Assembly: GCA_035638775.1 (NCBI GenBank)
Contig: DASQZJ010000072.1
Coordinates: 1 to 64,000 of the forward strand
Direction of reading: 5' to 3'
Source: DASQZJ01 sp035638775
Lineage (GTDB): Bacteria; Pseudomonadota; Gammaproteobacteria; UBA5335; SLRW01
DNA: 64,000 nt
The notes under the pieces were generated by a model. That model was given only the letters and a program-made list of their open reading frames with translations. It was not told the origin of the DNA and searched no databases. Made by a program: the position numbers and the translations under genes. Positions 28,659 to 37,430 of this stretch are shown here, piece by piece (position 1 is the stretch's first letter; each line of letters begins with the position of its first letter).

Positions 28659-29549
28659 ATGAGCTGGTTCAAACGGATCCTGCTGTTCGGCGTCACCAAC
28701 CTGGCCGTCATCCTGGTGCTGACGGTCGTGCTGCGCCTGCTGGGAATCGACCGGCTGCTGGCGCAGCACGGCGGCCTGGATTACCGTGCGCTTCTGGTTC
28801 TGGCGCTGGTCCTGGGCATGGGCGGCTCGCTGGTGTCGCTGGCCCTGTCGCGCTGGATGGCCATGCGCTTCACCGGCGCGGAAGTGATCGAACAGGCACG
28901 CAGCGAGACCGAATCCTGGCTGCTCTCCACGGTGTCGGATCTGGCAAGGCGCAAGGGCATCGGCACGCCCGGGGTGGCCATCTACGAGGCCGCCGATATG
29001 AACGCCTTCGCCACGGGGATGTCGCGCGACCGGGCCCTGGTGGCGGTCAGTACCGGCCTGTTGCGGGGGATGGACCGGCAGCAGGTGCGCGCGGTGCTGG
29101 GCCACGAGCTCAGCCACGTGGCCAACGGCGACATGGTGACGCTCGCCCTCATCCAGGGCGTGGTCAATACTTTTGTGCTGTTCCTCTCGCGGGTGGCGGG
29201 TTACCTCGTGGACCGGGTCGTATTCCGCACCGAGCGCGGGGTGGGACCCGGCTATTTCGTCACCGTGATCGTGACGGAGATCGCGTTCGGGCTGCTGGCG
29301 ACGATGGTGGTGATGTGGTTCTCGCGCTGGCGGGAGTTCCGGGCCGACGCGGGGTCGGCCGCGGTGCTCGGTGCGGCACCGATGATCAGCGCACTGGAGC
29401 GACTGCGTGATGCCGCGGAACCGGCAACGCTGCCCCGGCAGCTCAGCGCCTTCGGCATCGCCGGGCGTCCCGGCAGGGGACTGAGGTCGCTGTTCCTGAG
29501 CCATCCGCCGCTGGCGGACCGGATCGAGGCACTGCGGCGGCCGGGCTGA
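28659..29549 (+). CDS. htpX: Membrane zinc protease HtpX
   Basis: Inner-membrane metalloprotease for quality control of misfolded membrane proteins. 296 residues. Zinc motif H149-E150-L-S-H153 with a downstream glutamate in REFRADAGSA. Two N-terminal membrane spans (about 7-28 and 44-64) and two more after the active site (about 162-180 and 194-216). Single-gene unit between the parC terminator and the converging FimX-like gene. Confidence 0.95.
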   Translation: MSWFKRILLFGVTNLAVILVLTVVLRLLGIDRLLAQHGGLDYRALLVLALVLGMGGSLVSLALSRWMAMRFTGAEVIEQARSETESWLLSTVSDLARRKGIGTPGVAIYEAADMNAFATGMSRDRALVAVSTGLLRGMDRQQVRAVLGHELSHVANGDMVTLALIQGVVNTFVLFLSRVAGYLVDRVVFRTERGVGPGYFVTVIVTEIAFGLLATMVVMWFSRWREFRADAGSAAVLGAAPMISALERLRDAAEPATLPRQLSAFGIAGRPGRGLRSLFLSHPPLADRIEALRRPG

Positions 29550-29579
29550 ACGGCTCCGGGAGAGGCTGCGACCGGCCGG

Positions 29580-31829
29580 CTAGCGGGCCTCGGTCTCGCC
29601 GGTGTTCCACTGGAAACCCTGGGCCGAGGCCAATACGACTTCGGGTTCCTGCACGTAGTTGCCCTGGATGAAGTTGACCCCGAGCTGCCACAGCACCGCC
29701 AGCGCCCGGGCATCCTCGACGTGACCGGCGATGCTCAGGATGCCCTTCTCCCGGGCGGCCTCGACCATGCGGCTGAAGCGTTCGCGCTTGGCCTTGTCGC
29801 GGTCCAGGTCGGACATGAACGAGTCGTCGAGCTTGACGTAGTTGACCGGAATCTGTTCCAGCACGTCGAGCGCCGTCTCGCCGGTGCCGAAGTGGTCGAT
29901 CACCAGGCCCGACCGGAGCTCGATCAGGAGCGGAGCGAGCTTCGATACCACGTTGATATGGTTTTCCGCGACCGCCTGCGACACTTCGAACAGCAGCTGC
30001 ACGCCGAGCTCCCGGGCGCGATCGCAGATCTCCCGCACCCAATCCTCCAGCCCTTCCGCGCGCAGCGTGGCCCCCGAGAGCTTGACGAGGAACTCGGTCC
30101 CGGGCCGGATCTCGTCCTGCTCCTGCACCATCGTCAGGGTCCGGTCCGCAACCCAGCGGTCGATCCGGGGCATCAGTCCGCTGCGCTCGGCGGGGGGCAG
30201 GAAGGCCCGCGGCAGGATCTCCTCGCCGGAGCCGTCCTCCAGCCGCAGGCGCACCTCGTAGGCGCTCGACGAGCTGCCGTCCAGGGCGGCGATCGGCTGG
30301 TAGACGAGGTGGAATCCCTCGCCGTCGAGTGCCTGCCGCAGGCGTTGTGCCCAGGCATCATCGCTGTCCGGCTCGGCGTCCTGTGCCCCCGCGGACCCGT
30401 CGTCGACCACCGGGTCGCCGCCCGCGTCCGAAGTGTCCAGGGCCATCAGGTAGGCCTCCCGCATCAGCTCGTCCGCGCTGGCCCGGGTGCTGCCGGTGAC
30501 CGGCCGCACCCCGATGCTGCAGGAGAGGTGGCGCGAACGCCCGTCGGCCTCGAAGACCGCGGAGCGGATCGCTTCCCGGGCCCGCTCCAGCTGTCTCTCG
30601 GCCTCCTCCACCCGCGACCGGCTCAGATGGGCCGCGAGCGTACCGTCACCGAAGCGTCCGATCAGATCGTCCGCTTGCAGCTGCTCGCGCACCGTCCGCT
30701 CGATCTGGTCCATGAACCCGTCCACGGCCCGGAACCCGAGCTCGCGCACCAGCGCGTCGTGGCCGTCCAGGTGCAGGCAGGCCACCGCGGCCTCCCGGTC
30801 TCCGGCGGCATCCGGGGCCAGCCGGTCTCCGAGCATGTCGATGAAGCGGCTGTGGGAGCGCCCCTGCTCCGGCGCATCGCCGGAAATGCGGCGCTCCACT
30901 TCCTGCACCGTCCGCCGGGTTTCGGCCAGGCCTTCCGCGGCACGGTCGCGGCCGGCGCGCCGGAGCTTTGCATGCTCGACGGTCAGGATCTGGTACTTGC
31001 GCTCGAGACGGGCATGGCGCTCACGCAGGCTCTCCAGCGCCTGGTCGGCCCCGCTGTCACCCATGCCGGCGGGGATCAGGACCTGCAGGGAGCGCTCGCC
31101 GTCCACGGAGATGCCGGCAAGGTGCAGCCGCGCGGCGAAGGTGCTGCCGTCGGCGCGCCGGGCCTCGATCTCGTGCGGGCCCGGCTCGGGGGATTCACCC
31201 CGCTCGAACACGCGCAGCAGGTTCTTCACCGTCGCCTGGTGCGCGGGCGCGACGAAGTCCATGAAGGGCAGGCCCTCGACCTGGGCCGGGAGTTCGTAAC
31301 CGAACGCGCGTGCGTAGGCCGGATTGGAGGCCGCATGGATGCCCTCGGTAATGAAGGCGACCGCGTCGGTGGTCGCCTCGAGGAAGCTCTGCGTCTGCTG
31401 GCGAGCTTCCCGCGCGAGCTGGCGGGCGTCCAGCAGCTCGAGGTACTGGCGGCGGGAGGCCAGCTCGCGCGCCACCACCTGGTGCAGGTGCGCGGTCGCG
31501 GTGCGCGCCACCAGATCCCGGGCGCCGTCCTCCATGGCGCCGGCGATGGCGTCGACGGTGGGCTCGCCGGCCACCGCGATCACCGGGATCGAGGCATCGG
31601 CGTCGGCGACGACCGCGACACAGGCACGCAGATCGATGGACTCGATGTCGGCGGCACAGAACACCAGATCCGGGAGATCGTTGTGCAGCTGCTCCCGGAG
31701 GTCCTTGCGGCGCCGGAACTGGCTGCTGCGGATCCGGTGGCCGGCGTTGCGCAGCGCGCTCGCCAGCAGTTCGGCATCGTTCTGGGATTCGTCGATGACC
31801 CAGATTGTGAGCACATTGTTGGCGGTCAA
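29580..31829 (-). CDS. FimX-like protein: receiver-like, PAS, degenerate GGDEF and degenerate EAL domains
   Basis: About 749 residues. Receiver-like domain (about 6-125), PAS domain (about 150-265), helical linker, GGDEF-like domain with FGDGT in place of GGDEF (about 391), and EAL-like domain (about 510-740) with YEVRLRL in place of E-A-L-L-R (about 522) and DHFGTG in place of DDFGTG. Such a protein cannot make or break c-di-GMP but can bind it, as FimX of Pseudomonas does when it controls type IV pilus assembly. I choose a TTG start at 31829 (SD GCGAGGA; MTANNVLTIWVIDES aligns with FimX); ATGs at 31859 and 31877 are in frame. Confidence 0.85.
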   Translation of the reverse strand: MTANNVLTIWVIDESQNDAELLASALRNAGHRIRSSQFRRRKDLREQLHNDLPDLVFCAADIESIDLRACVAVVADADASIPVIAVAGEPTVDAIAGAMEDGARDLVARTATAHLHQVVARELASRRQYLELLDARQLAREARQQTQSFLEATTDAVAFITEGIHAASNPAYARAFGYELPAQVEGLPFMDFVAPAHQATVKNLLRVFERGESPEPGPHEIEARRADGSTFAARLHLAGISVDGERSLQVLIPAGMGDSGADQALESLRERHARLERKYQILTVEHAKLRRAGRDRAAEGLAETRRTVQEVERRISGDAPEQGRSHSRFIDMLGDRLAPDAAGDREAAVACLHLDGHDALVRELGFRAVDGFMDQIERTVREQLQADDLIGRFGDGTLAAHLSRSRVEEAERQLERAREAIRSAVFEADGRSRHLSCSIGVRPVTGSTRASADELMREAYLMALDTSDAGGDPVVDDGSAGAQDAEPDSDDAWAQRLRQALDGEGFHLVYQPIAALDGSSSSAYEVRLRLEDGSGEEILPRAFLPPAERSGLMPRIDRWVADRTLTMVQEQDEIRPGTEFLVKLSGATLRAEGLEDWVREICDRARELGVQLLFEVSQAVAENHINVVSKLAPLLIELRSGLVIDHFGTGETALDVLEQIPVNYVKLDDSFMSDLDRDKAKRERFSRMVEAAREKGILSIAGHVEDARALAVLWQLGVNFIQGNYVQEPEVVLASAQGFQWNTGETEAR

Positions 31830-31879
31830 TTCGAATCCTCGCTTGCGGCGCTCCGGCATACGGGCGCACGGGCCCATTT

Positions 31880-32911
31880 CTATCCGATTTGCGGTGTGTT
31901 TTCCACCGCGCCGGGCCAGCGCTTGGAAGTCGCCCCGGGGACCTCCTGCGCCAGCCGCGGTACCAGGTATCCCGGCAGGCGCGCGGCCAGCACCTCGATC
32001 AGCCGGCGCGCGGTCCGTTCGGGGACCTCGAAGTGGCTCGCGCCCGCGACCGGGTCGAGCAGGTGCAGGTAGTACGGCAGAACGCCCGCAGTGAACAGGC
32101 GTCGGCTGAGCGCCTCGAGGGCCCCGACGCTGTCGTTGACCCCACGCAGGAGCACCGCCTGGTTGAGCAGCCGGGCTCCGGCCCCGGCGAGCGCCCGGGC
32201 GGCCTCCGCGACCTGCGCGTCGATCTCCCGTGCATGGTTGGCGTGCAGCACCACCACCCGGGTCCGCGGCCAGCCCGACAGCCACGCGAGCAGGTCGCCG
32301 TCGACGCGCTCCGGCAATACCACGGGCGTGCGTGTGTGCACGCGCAGGATCTCCACGTGAGGGATCTCCGCGAGCGCAGCGGTCAGTTCCGCCAGGCGCT
32401 CGTCGCTCAGCGAGAGGGGATCGCCACCGCTCAGGATCACCTCGCGGATCGAGGGATCGGCGCGGATGTAGTCGAGTGCCGCCTGCAACCGCTTGCCGCG
32501 TGCGGTTTCCCCAGAGTACGGGAAATGCCGCCGGAAGCAGTAGCGGCAATGCACGGCGCATGCCCCGGTGGCGACCAGCAGCACCCGCCCGGCGTACTTG
32601 TGCAACAGGCCCGGCCGGACGGCGCTCGCCAGGTCGCCGACCGGGTCGGCGGAATAGCCGGCTGCCACGCGTCGCTCCGCGGCGACCGGCAACACCTGGC
32701 GCAGCAGGGGATCGTCGGGGTCGCCGGGCTGCATCCGCCGGACGTAGCTCTCCGGCACCCGCAGGGGGAATCCGCTGTCGGCCGCGGACAGGTCGACCGC
32801 GGCAGGATCCAGTGCCAGCCGCCGGAGCAGCTCGCGCGGGTCGCTGATCGCGCGCGCGAGCGCCCGCTGCCAGGGGCGGGATTGGGTTGCGGGATCGGAT
32901 TTGGTTATCAT
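31880..32911 (-). CDS. epmB: EF-P beta-lysylation enzyme EpmB (lysine 2,3-aminomutase family)
   Basis: Radical-SAM/PLP enzyme that turns alpha-lysine into (R)-beta-lysine for EF-P modification. 343 residues. Radical-SAM Cys motif C118-x3-C122-x2-C125 (CAVHCRYC); ILSGGDPLSL and LNQAVLLRGVNDSVGAL are aminomutase blocks. No Shine-Dalgarno precedes the ATG at 32911. It is divergent from efp with an 81-bp gap, and epmA lies just past efp, which fixes the assignment to EpmB rather than a catabolic KamA. Confidence 0.94.
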   Translation of the reverse strand: MITKSDPATQSRPWQRALARAISDPRELLRRLALDPAAVDLSAADSGFPLRVPESYVRRMQPGDPDDPLLRQVLPVAAERRVAAGYSADPVGDLASAVRPGLLHKYAGRVLLVATGACAVHCRYCFRRHFPYSGETARGKRLQAALDYIRADPSIREVILSGGDPLSLSDERLAELTAALAEIPHVEILRVHTRTPVVLPERVDGDLLAWLSGWPRTRVVVLHANHAREIDAQVAEAARALAGAGARLLNQAVLLRGVNDSVGALEALSRRLFTAGVLPYYLHLLDPVAGASHFEVPERTARRLIEVLAARLPGYLVPRLAQEVPGATSKRWPGAVENTPQIG

Positions 32912-32992
32912 AGCGCGCTTGGCGAGCCGGGCCTTGAGGTGCCCCGCGGGGTGCCGGCACGTGACCGGCAGTGTGCAACAATCGGAGCGCAG

Positions 32993-33562
32993 ATGGCCAG
33001 CTACAGCACCAGCGAATTCAAGGCCGGACTCAAGATCATGCTGGACGGCGCACCCTGCGCCATCGTCGAGAACGAATTCGTCAAGCCGGGCAAGGGCCAG
33101 GCCTTCAACCGGGTCAAGGTGCGCAACCTCCGCACCGGCCGGGTGGTGGAACGCACGTTCAAGTCCGGCGATACGGTCGAGGCGGCCGACGTGCTGGAGC
33201 TGGAGCTCCAGTACCTGTACGCGGACGGCGAGTTCTGGCACTTCATGGACCCCGGCAGCTTCGAGCAGTATGCCGCGAGCAAGGAGGCCGTGGGCGAGGC
33301 GGCGCAGTGGCTCAAGGAGCAGGACATGTGCCAGGTCACCCTCTGGGACGGTGCACCGCTGACGGTGTCGGCCCCGAGCTTCGTCACCCTGCGCATCACC
33401 GAGACCGACCCCGGGGTACGCGGCGATACGTCCAGCGGCGGCAGCAAGCCCGCCACTCTCGAAACCGGCGCCGTGGTGCGGGTGCCGCTGTTCATCGAGG
33501 AGGGCGAGCGGATCAAGGTCGATACCCGTACCGGCGAGTACGTCGGGCGGGGCAAGGAGTAG
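32993..33562 (+). CDS. efp: Elongation factor P
   Basis: Rescues ribosomes stalled on polyproline. 189 residues, three beta-barrel domains. The modified residue is K34 in the loop VKPGKGQAF, the lysine form that EpmA/EpmB modify (not the arginine form of Pseudomonas). CGGAGCG precedes the ATG. An inverted repeat TGCCGG-N7-CCGGCA lies in the shared upstream gap with epmB. Confidence 0.97.
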   Translation: MASYSTSEFKAGLKIMLDGAPCAIVENEFVKPGKGQAFNRVKVRNLRTGRVVERTFKSGDTVEAADVLELELQYLYADGEFWHFMDPGSFEQYAASKEAVGEAAQWLKEQDMCQVTLWDGAPLTVSAPSFVTLRITETDPGVRGDTSSGGSKPATLETGAVVRVPLFIEEGERIKVDTRTGEYVGRGKE

Positions 33563-33617
33563 CGGCCTGTCGCGACGGGCCGGAGTGCCGGCCACGGCAG
33601 GTCTGCCGGACCAGTCC

Positions 33618-34589
33618 ATGAACGACGCCACCGACTGGCGCCCCGCGGCCGACCTGGAGACGCTGCGCTGGCGCGCGCAACGCATCGCGGGGATCCGCGC
33701 GTTCTTCGCCGAGCGCGGTGTGTGGGAGGTGGAAACTCCCATGCTTTCCCGCGCCGCCGCGACCGATCCTGCGCTGCACAGCCTGCGCAGCGAGGTCGCG
33801 GTGCCGGCTCCCCACCACCGCTACTGGCACACCTCCCCCGAGTTCCCCATGAAGCGGCTGCTGGCCGCGGGCTCGGGCCCGATCTACCAGATCTGCCGGG
33901 TTTTCCGCGACGGCGAGCTGGGGCGCCTGCACAGCCCCGAGTTCACGCTTCTCGAATGGTACCGGCCGGGGTTCGACGAACACGCGCTGATGGACGAGGT
34001 GGCCGGGCTGCTCGGGGCGGTCCTGGGGCGGACGGTGCGGGACGAGCGCATCACCTACCGGGACGCTTTCCTGCGGCATGCGGGCCTGGACCCGATGACG
34101 GCCGATCCGGCGCACTGCCGGCGCTGCTGCCTGGACCGCGGGATATGCCCGGACCCCGGCGCAACGGGCGATCGCGACTTCTGGCTCGACCTGCTGATGA
34201 GCCACGTGGTCGGACCCGCGTTGGGCCGGGGCGAGCCGTGTTTCGTTTTCGACTATCCCCCGAGCCAGGCGGCGCTGGCGCGCATCCGGCCCGGTCCGCC
34301 CGCGGTTGCGGCCCGCTTCGAGTTGTATTTGAATGGCGTGGAGCTCGCCAACGGCTTTCATGAGCTGACCGACCCGGCCGAGCAGGCCGGCCGGTTCCGC
34401 GCGGAGCTGGCGCGCCGGCGGCAGCTGGGGCTGGCGCTCCCCCCGGTGGACGAGCGCCTGCTGGCCGCGATGCAGGCGGGGCTGCCCGACTGCTCCGGGG
34501 TCGCGGTGGGCGTCGACCGGCTGCTCATGGTCGTCGCCGGCGTCGCTCGCCTGGAGCGGGTGCTGCCGTTCGCCTTCGACCGCAGCTGA
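33618..34589 (+). CDS. epmA: EF-P-lysine lysyltransferase EpmA
   Basis: Class II lysyl-tRNA synthetase paralogue that attaches beta-lysine to K34 of EF-P. 323 residues from the ATG at 33618, i.e. only the catalytic core with no anticodon-binding domain. Class II motifs: motif 2 YQICRVFRDGELGRLHSPEF, and motif 3 GVAVGVDRLLMV at the end. Starts 55 bp after efp. Confidence 0.95.
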   Translation: MNDATDWRPAADLETLRWRAQRIAGIRAFFAERGVWEVETPMLSRAAATDPALHSLRSEVAVPAPHHRYWHTSPEFPMKRLLAAGSGPIYQICRVFRDGELGRLHSPEFTLLEWYRPGFDEHALMDEVAGLLGAVLGRTVRDERITYRDAFLRHAGLDPMTADPAHCRRCCLDRGICPDPGATGDRDFWLDLLMSHVVGPALGRGEPCFVFDYPPSQAALARIRPGPPAVAARFELYLNGVELANGFHELTDPAEQAGRFRAELARRRQLGLALPPVDERLLAAMQAGLPDCSGVAVGVDRLLMVVAGVARLERVLPFAFDRS

Positions 34590-34619
34590 CCGGAGTCCCG
34601 TCCGACCACGAGAGAGCGC

Positions 34620-35471
34620 ATGATCATACCGGAGTTCGAGATCCAGGCGCCGTTCGAGCCGGCGGTCGAGGGGCCGCCGCCCGGTTCCGGCGAGTCGCAC
34701 TGGTTCATCTACGCCGACAGCCGCCTCCTGGTGGAGCAGCTGGGCGGGGCGCTGCTGCCCCCGCGAGTGAGCGACCCGCGGCAGCTGGGGCTGGAGCCGC
34801 TGGGTACCCAGTATCTCGGCAGGCTGGCCGGGGAGCACTGCTACGCGGCCGAGGTCGCAGAAGACAGCCGGGCGCCGTCGGGAATGAGCTTCCACGGCCT
34901 GATGTCGGCCTGGGAGGGCCTGCCCCCGGACCTGTACGTGCTTGCCGGGCGCGCGCTGCAGATCATCGACTGGGATCGCAAGCACCGGTATTGCGGCCGC
35001 TGCGGCACCGCGCTGGTGGATCGGGGCAACAACGACCGCGCCCGCGAATGCCCCGAGTGCGGGCTGGTCCAGTTCCCGCGCATTTCGCCCGCGGTCATGG
35101 CGCTGGTGCGGCGCGACGATCGCCTGCTGCTGGCGCGTTCCCCGCATTTTCCGCGCGGCTTCTACAGCGTGCTGGCGGGGTTCGTCGACCCGGGCGAGAC
35201 ACTCGAGGCGTGCGTTCGCCGGGAGGTGCGCGAGGAGGTCGGGCTGGAGGTCGACAACATCGAGTACTTCGCCTCCCAGCCCTGGCCCTTTCCCCATTCG
35301 CTGATGGTCGCCTTCCGCTGCGATTACGCCGGCGGCGAGATCCGGGTCGATGGCGAGGAGATCATCGAGGCCGACTGGTACACGCCCGGTGAGCTGCCCC
35401 GGCGTCCCGGACCGATCAGCATCGCCGGGCGCCTGATCGACTGGTTCCTGCAGCAGCATGCGGGACGGTGA
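34620..35471 (+). CDS. nudC: NAD-capped RNA / NADH pyrophosphatase NudC
   Basis: Nudix hydrolase that cleaves NADH and removes NAD caps from RNA. 283 residues. Zinc ribbon C125-x2-C128 and C144-x2-C147; Nudix box from G187 to about E209 (GFVDPGETLEACVRREVREE); the diagnostic SQPWPFPHSLM stretch follows. 30 bp after epmA and perhaps in the same transcript. Confidence 0.95.
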   Translation: MIIPEFEIQAPFEPAVEGPPPGSGESHWFIYADSRLLVEQLGGALLPPRVSDPRQLGLEPLGTQYLGRLAGEHCYAAEVAEDSRAPSGMSFHGLMSAWEGLPPDLYVLAGRALQIIDWDRKHRYCGRCGTALVDRGNNDRARECPECGLVQFPRISPAVMALVRRDDRLLLARSPHFPRGFYSVLAGFVDPGETLEACVRREVREEVGLEVDNIEYFASQPWPFPHSLMVAFRCDYAGGEIRVDGEEIIEADWYTPGELPRRPGPISIAGRLIDWFLQQHAGR

Positions 35472-35480
35472 GGGCCCGGA

Positions 35481-36356
35481 TCAGGCGTAGTCCCCCAGCC
35501 GCTCGCCCACCCGGACCTCCTGCCCGGGGCACAGGTCGGCGCGCCGGTGCAGGCCCCGCTCGGCCAGCACGATCACGGTCGATCCCATGTTGAAGCGCCC
35601 CAGTTCCGCGCCGGCCTCCAGCCGTGGCGGCCGGGTGCCATAGCTCACGTCGTGCACGCCCCGGCCGCGTGGCGGCGTGATCTCGCCTGCCCAGACCGTC
35701 TCGATGCTGCCCACCAGCATGGCCCCCACCAGCACCACCGCAAGGCTGCCGCGGGTCCCTTCGAGCAGGCACACGACCCGCTCGTTGCGGGCGAACAGCC
35801 GGGGCACCGCGCGCGTGGTCGCCGGGTTGACGCTGAACAGGCGTCCCGGCACATGGATCATGCGCGTGACCATGCCGGATACCGGAGCGTGCACACGATG
35901 GTAGTCGTGCGGAGCCAGGTACAGGGTGGCGAAGATCCCGTCCCGGAACCGCGTTGCCAGTCGCTCGTCGCCGAGCAGGCCGGCGACGTCGAAGCGGCGC
36001 CCTTTCGCCTGCAGGATGCGACCCGCGGTCACCGGCCCGATCTGGCTTATGCGGCAGTCGACCGGGCAGAGCACGCGGCCGGCGCCGCCGGCCAGCGGGC
36101 GCGCGCCCCCGCGCAGGGGGCGGGTGAAGAAGGCATTGAAGTCGCGATAGGTTCGTGGGTCGGGCCGCTCGGCCTCGCTCATGTCGACGCCGTAACGGCG
36201 GATGAAACGCCGGATCAGGAAATCCCTTAGCCAGGGGCGCGGGCTGCGGGCGACCGCGCGGACCATGCGCGAGAGGAGATGCTGCGGCAACGGGTATTGT
36301 GCCGCGGCCAGGGCGCGGTCCCACGGGGAGGCGGCGAAACGGTGAGACGAGGGCAT
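35481..36356 (-). CDS. psd: Phosphatidylserine decarboxylase proenzyme
   Basis: Makes phosphatidylethanolamine at the inner membrane. 291 residues. The self-cleavage site is MGST near 257-260; Ser259 becomes the pyruvoyl group of a roughly 33-residue alpha chain. YLAPHDYHRVHAPVSG is the other conserved block. Converges with nudC (9 bp) and diverges from prmB. Confidence 0.95.
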   Translation of the reverse strand: MPSSHRFAASPWDRALAAAQYPLPQHLLSRMVRAVARSPRPWLRDFLIRRFIRRYGVDMSEAERPDPRTYRDFNAFFTRPLRGGARPLAGGAGRVLCPVDCRISQIGPVTAGRILQAKGRRFDVAGLLGDERLATRFRDGIFATLYLAPHDYHRVHAPVSGMVTRMIHVPGRLFSVNPATTRAVPRLFARNERVVCLLEGTRGSLAVVLVGAMLVGSIETVWAGEITPPRGRGVHDVSYGTRPPRLEAGAELGRFNMGSTVIVLAERGLHRRADLCPGQEVRVGERLGDYA

Positions 36357-36500
36357 GCAGGCGGCACCATCCTTGCGGTATCCGGCCGGTGTTGTCAGTT
36401 GCTCCGGACCGGGGTGGCGCGGACCGGAGCCGGATTATCGCACATGCGTGGCGCCGGTTCACCGATGTCGGCTATGATCCCCGCCTCGGAGCTTTCGTGC

Positions 36501-37430
36501 ATGCCGATGGACGACCTGGAAACCCTGTGTGACGAGCTGATCACCCTGGCGGATTGCGTCCGCTGGGGGGCGAGCCGGTTCGGCGAGGCGGGACTGAGCT
36601 TCGGCCACGGCACGGACAACGCGTTCGACGAGGCCTGGGCGTTGACCATGCATGTGCTCAGCCTGCCGTTCGACACGCCCGCGCCGTACCTTGCCAGCCG
36701 CCTCACGCGCGCGGAGCGGCGCCGGGTGCTGGCGATGCTCCAGCGCCGCGTCGACGAGCGCCGCCCTGCCGCCTACCTCACCGGCGAGGCATGGTTCGCC
36801 GGGCTGCCGTTCCGGGTGGACGAACGGGTACTGGTGCCGCGGTCGCCCATCGCGGAGCTGATCGAGGAACGGTTCGCGCCCTGGCTTGCCGAGCCGGACC
36901 GGGTGGGCCGGATCCTGGACCTGGGCACCGGCAGCGGGTGCATCGCGATCGCCTGCGCTTTCGCTTTCCCCGCCGCCAGGGTGGATGCCGTGGACGTCGC
37001 CGGGGCCGCGCTCGAGGTGGCCCGGGAGAACGTCCGCAGGCACGCCCTGGAGGAGCGTGTGACGGCGCTCCGCTGCGATCTGTTCGAGGCCCTCGGCGAT
37101 ACGCGCTACGATCTGATCGTGAGCAATCCGCCCTATGTCACCCGCGCCGCCATGGCCTCGCTGCCGGAAGAGTACCGGCACGAGCCGGCGGAGGCCCTGG
37201 CGGCCGGAGAGGACGGGCTGGACGTGATCCTGCGGATCCTGGACGCGGCCGGTGCGCACCTGGCCCCGGAGGGGCTGCTGGTAGGCGAGGTCGGCGACGC
37301 CGCGGCGGCCCTGGAGCAGGCGCGGCCGGACCTGCCCTTCGCATGGCCGGAGTTCCGCCGCGGCGGGCACGGCGTGTTCGTGCTGGCCGCCCGGGACCTG
37401 GACGCCGCGCGCGGCAACGGGGAGCGCTGA
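36501..37430 (+). CDS. prmB: 50S ribosomal protein L3 N5-glutamine methyltransferase
   Basis: SAM-dependent methyltransferase that modifies the L3 GGQ-like glutamine. 309 residues from the ATG at 36501 (GGAG 9 nt upstream). SAM-binding DLGTGSGCIAIA and catalytic NPPYV motifs are clear; the N-terminal helical domain starts MPMDDLETLCDELITLADCV. A TATGAT box at 36473-36478 may be its -10. Its TGA overlaps the aroC ATG (TGATG), the usual prmB-aroC pair. Confidence 0.94.
   Translation: MPMDDLETLCDELITLADCVRWGASRFGEAGLSFGHGTDNAFDEAWALTMHVLSLPFDTPAPYLASRLTRAERRRVLAMLQRRVDERRPAAYLTGEAWFAGLPFRVDERVLVPRSPIAELIEERFAPWLAEPDRVGRILDLGTGSGCIAIACAFAFPAARVDAVDVAGAALEVARENVRRHALEERVTALRCDLFEALGDTRYDLIVSNPPYVTRAAMASLPEEYRHEPAEALAAGEDGLDVILRILDAAGAHLAPEGLLVGEVGDAAAALEQARPDLPFAWPEFRRGGHGVFVLAARDLDAARGNGER

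Noticed and set aside
32982..33742. Upstream extension of the epmB minus-strand frame across efp
   Set aside because: The frame is open antisense to efp, but the aminomutase family starts near MITKSDPATQ at 32911.
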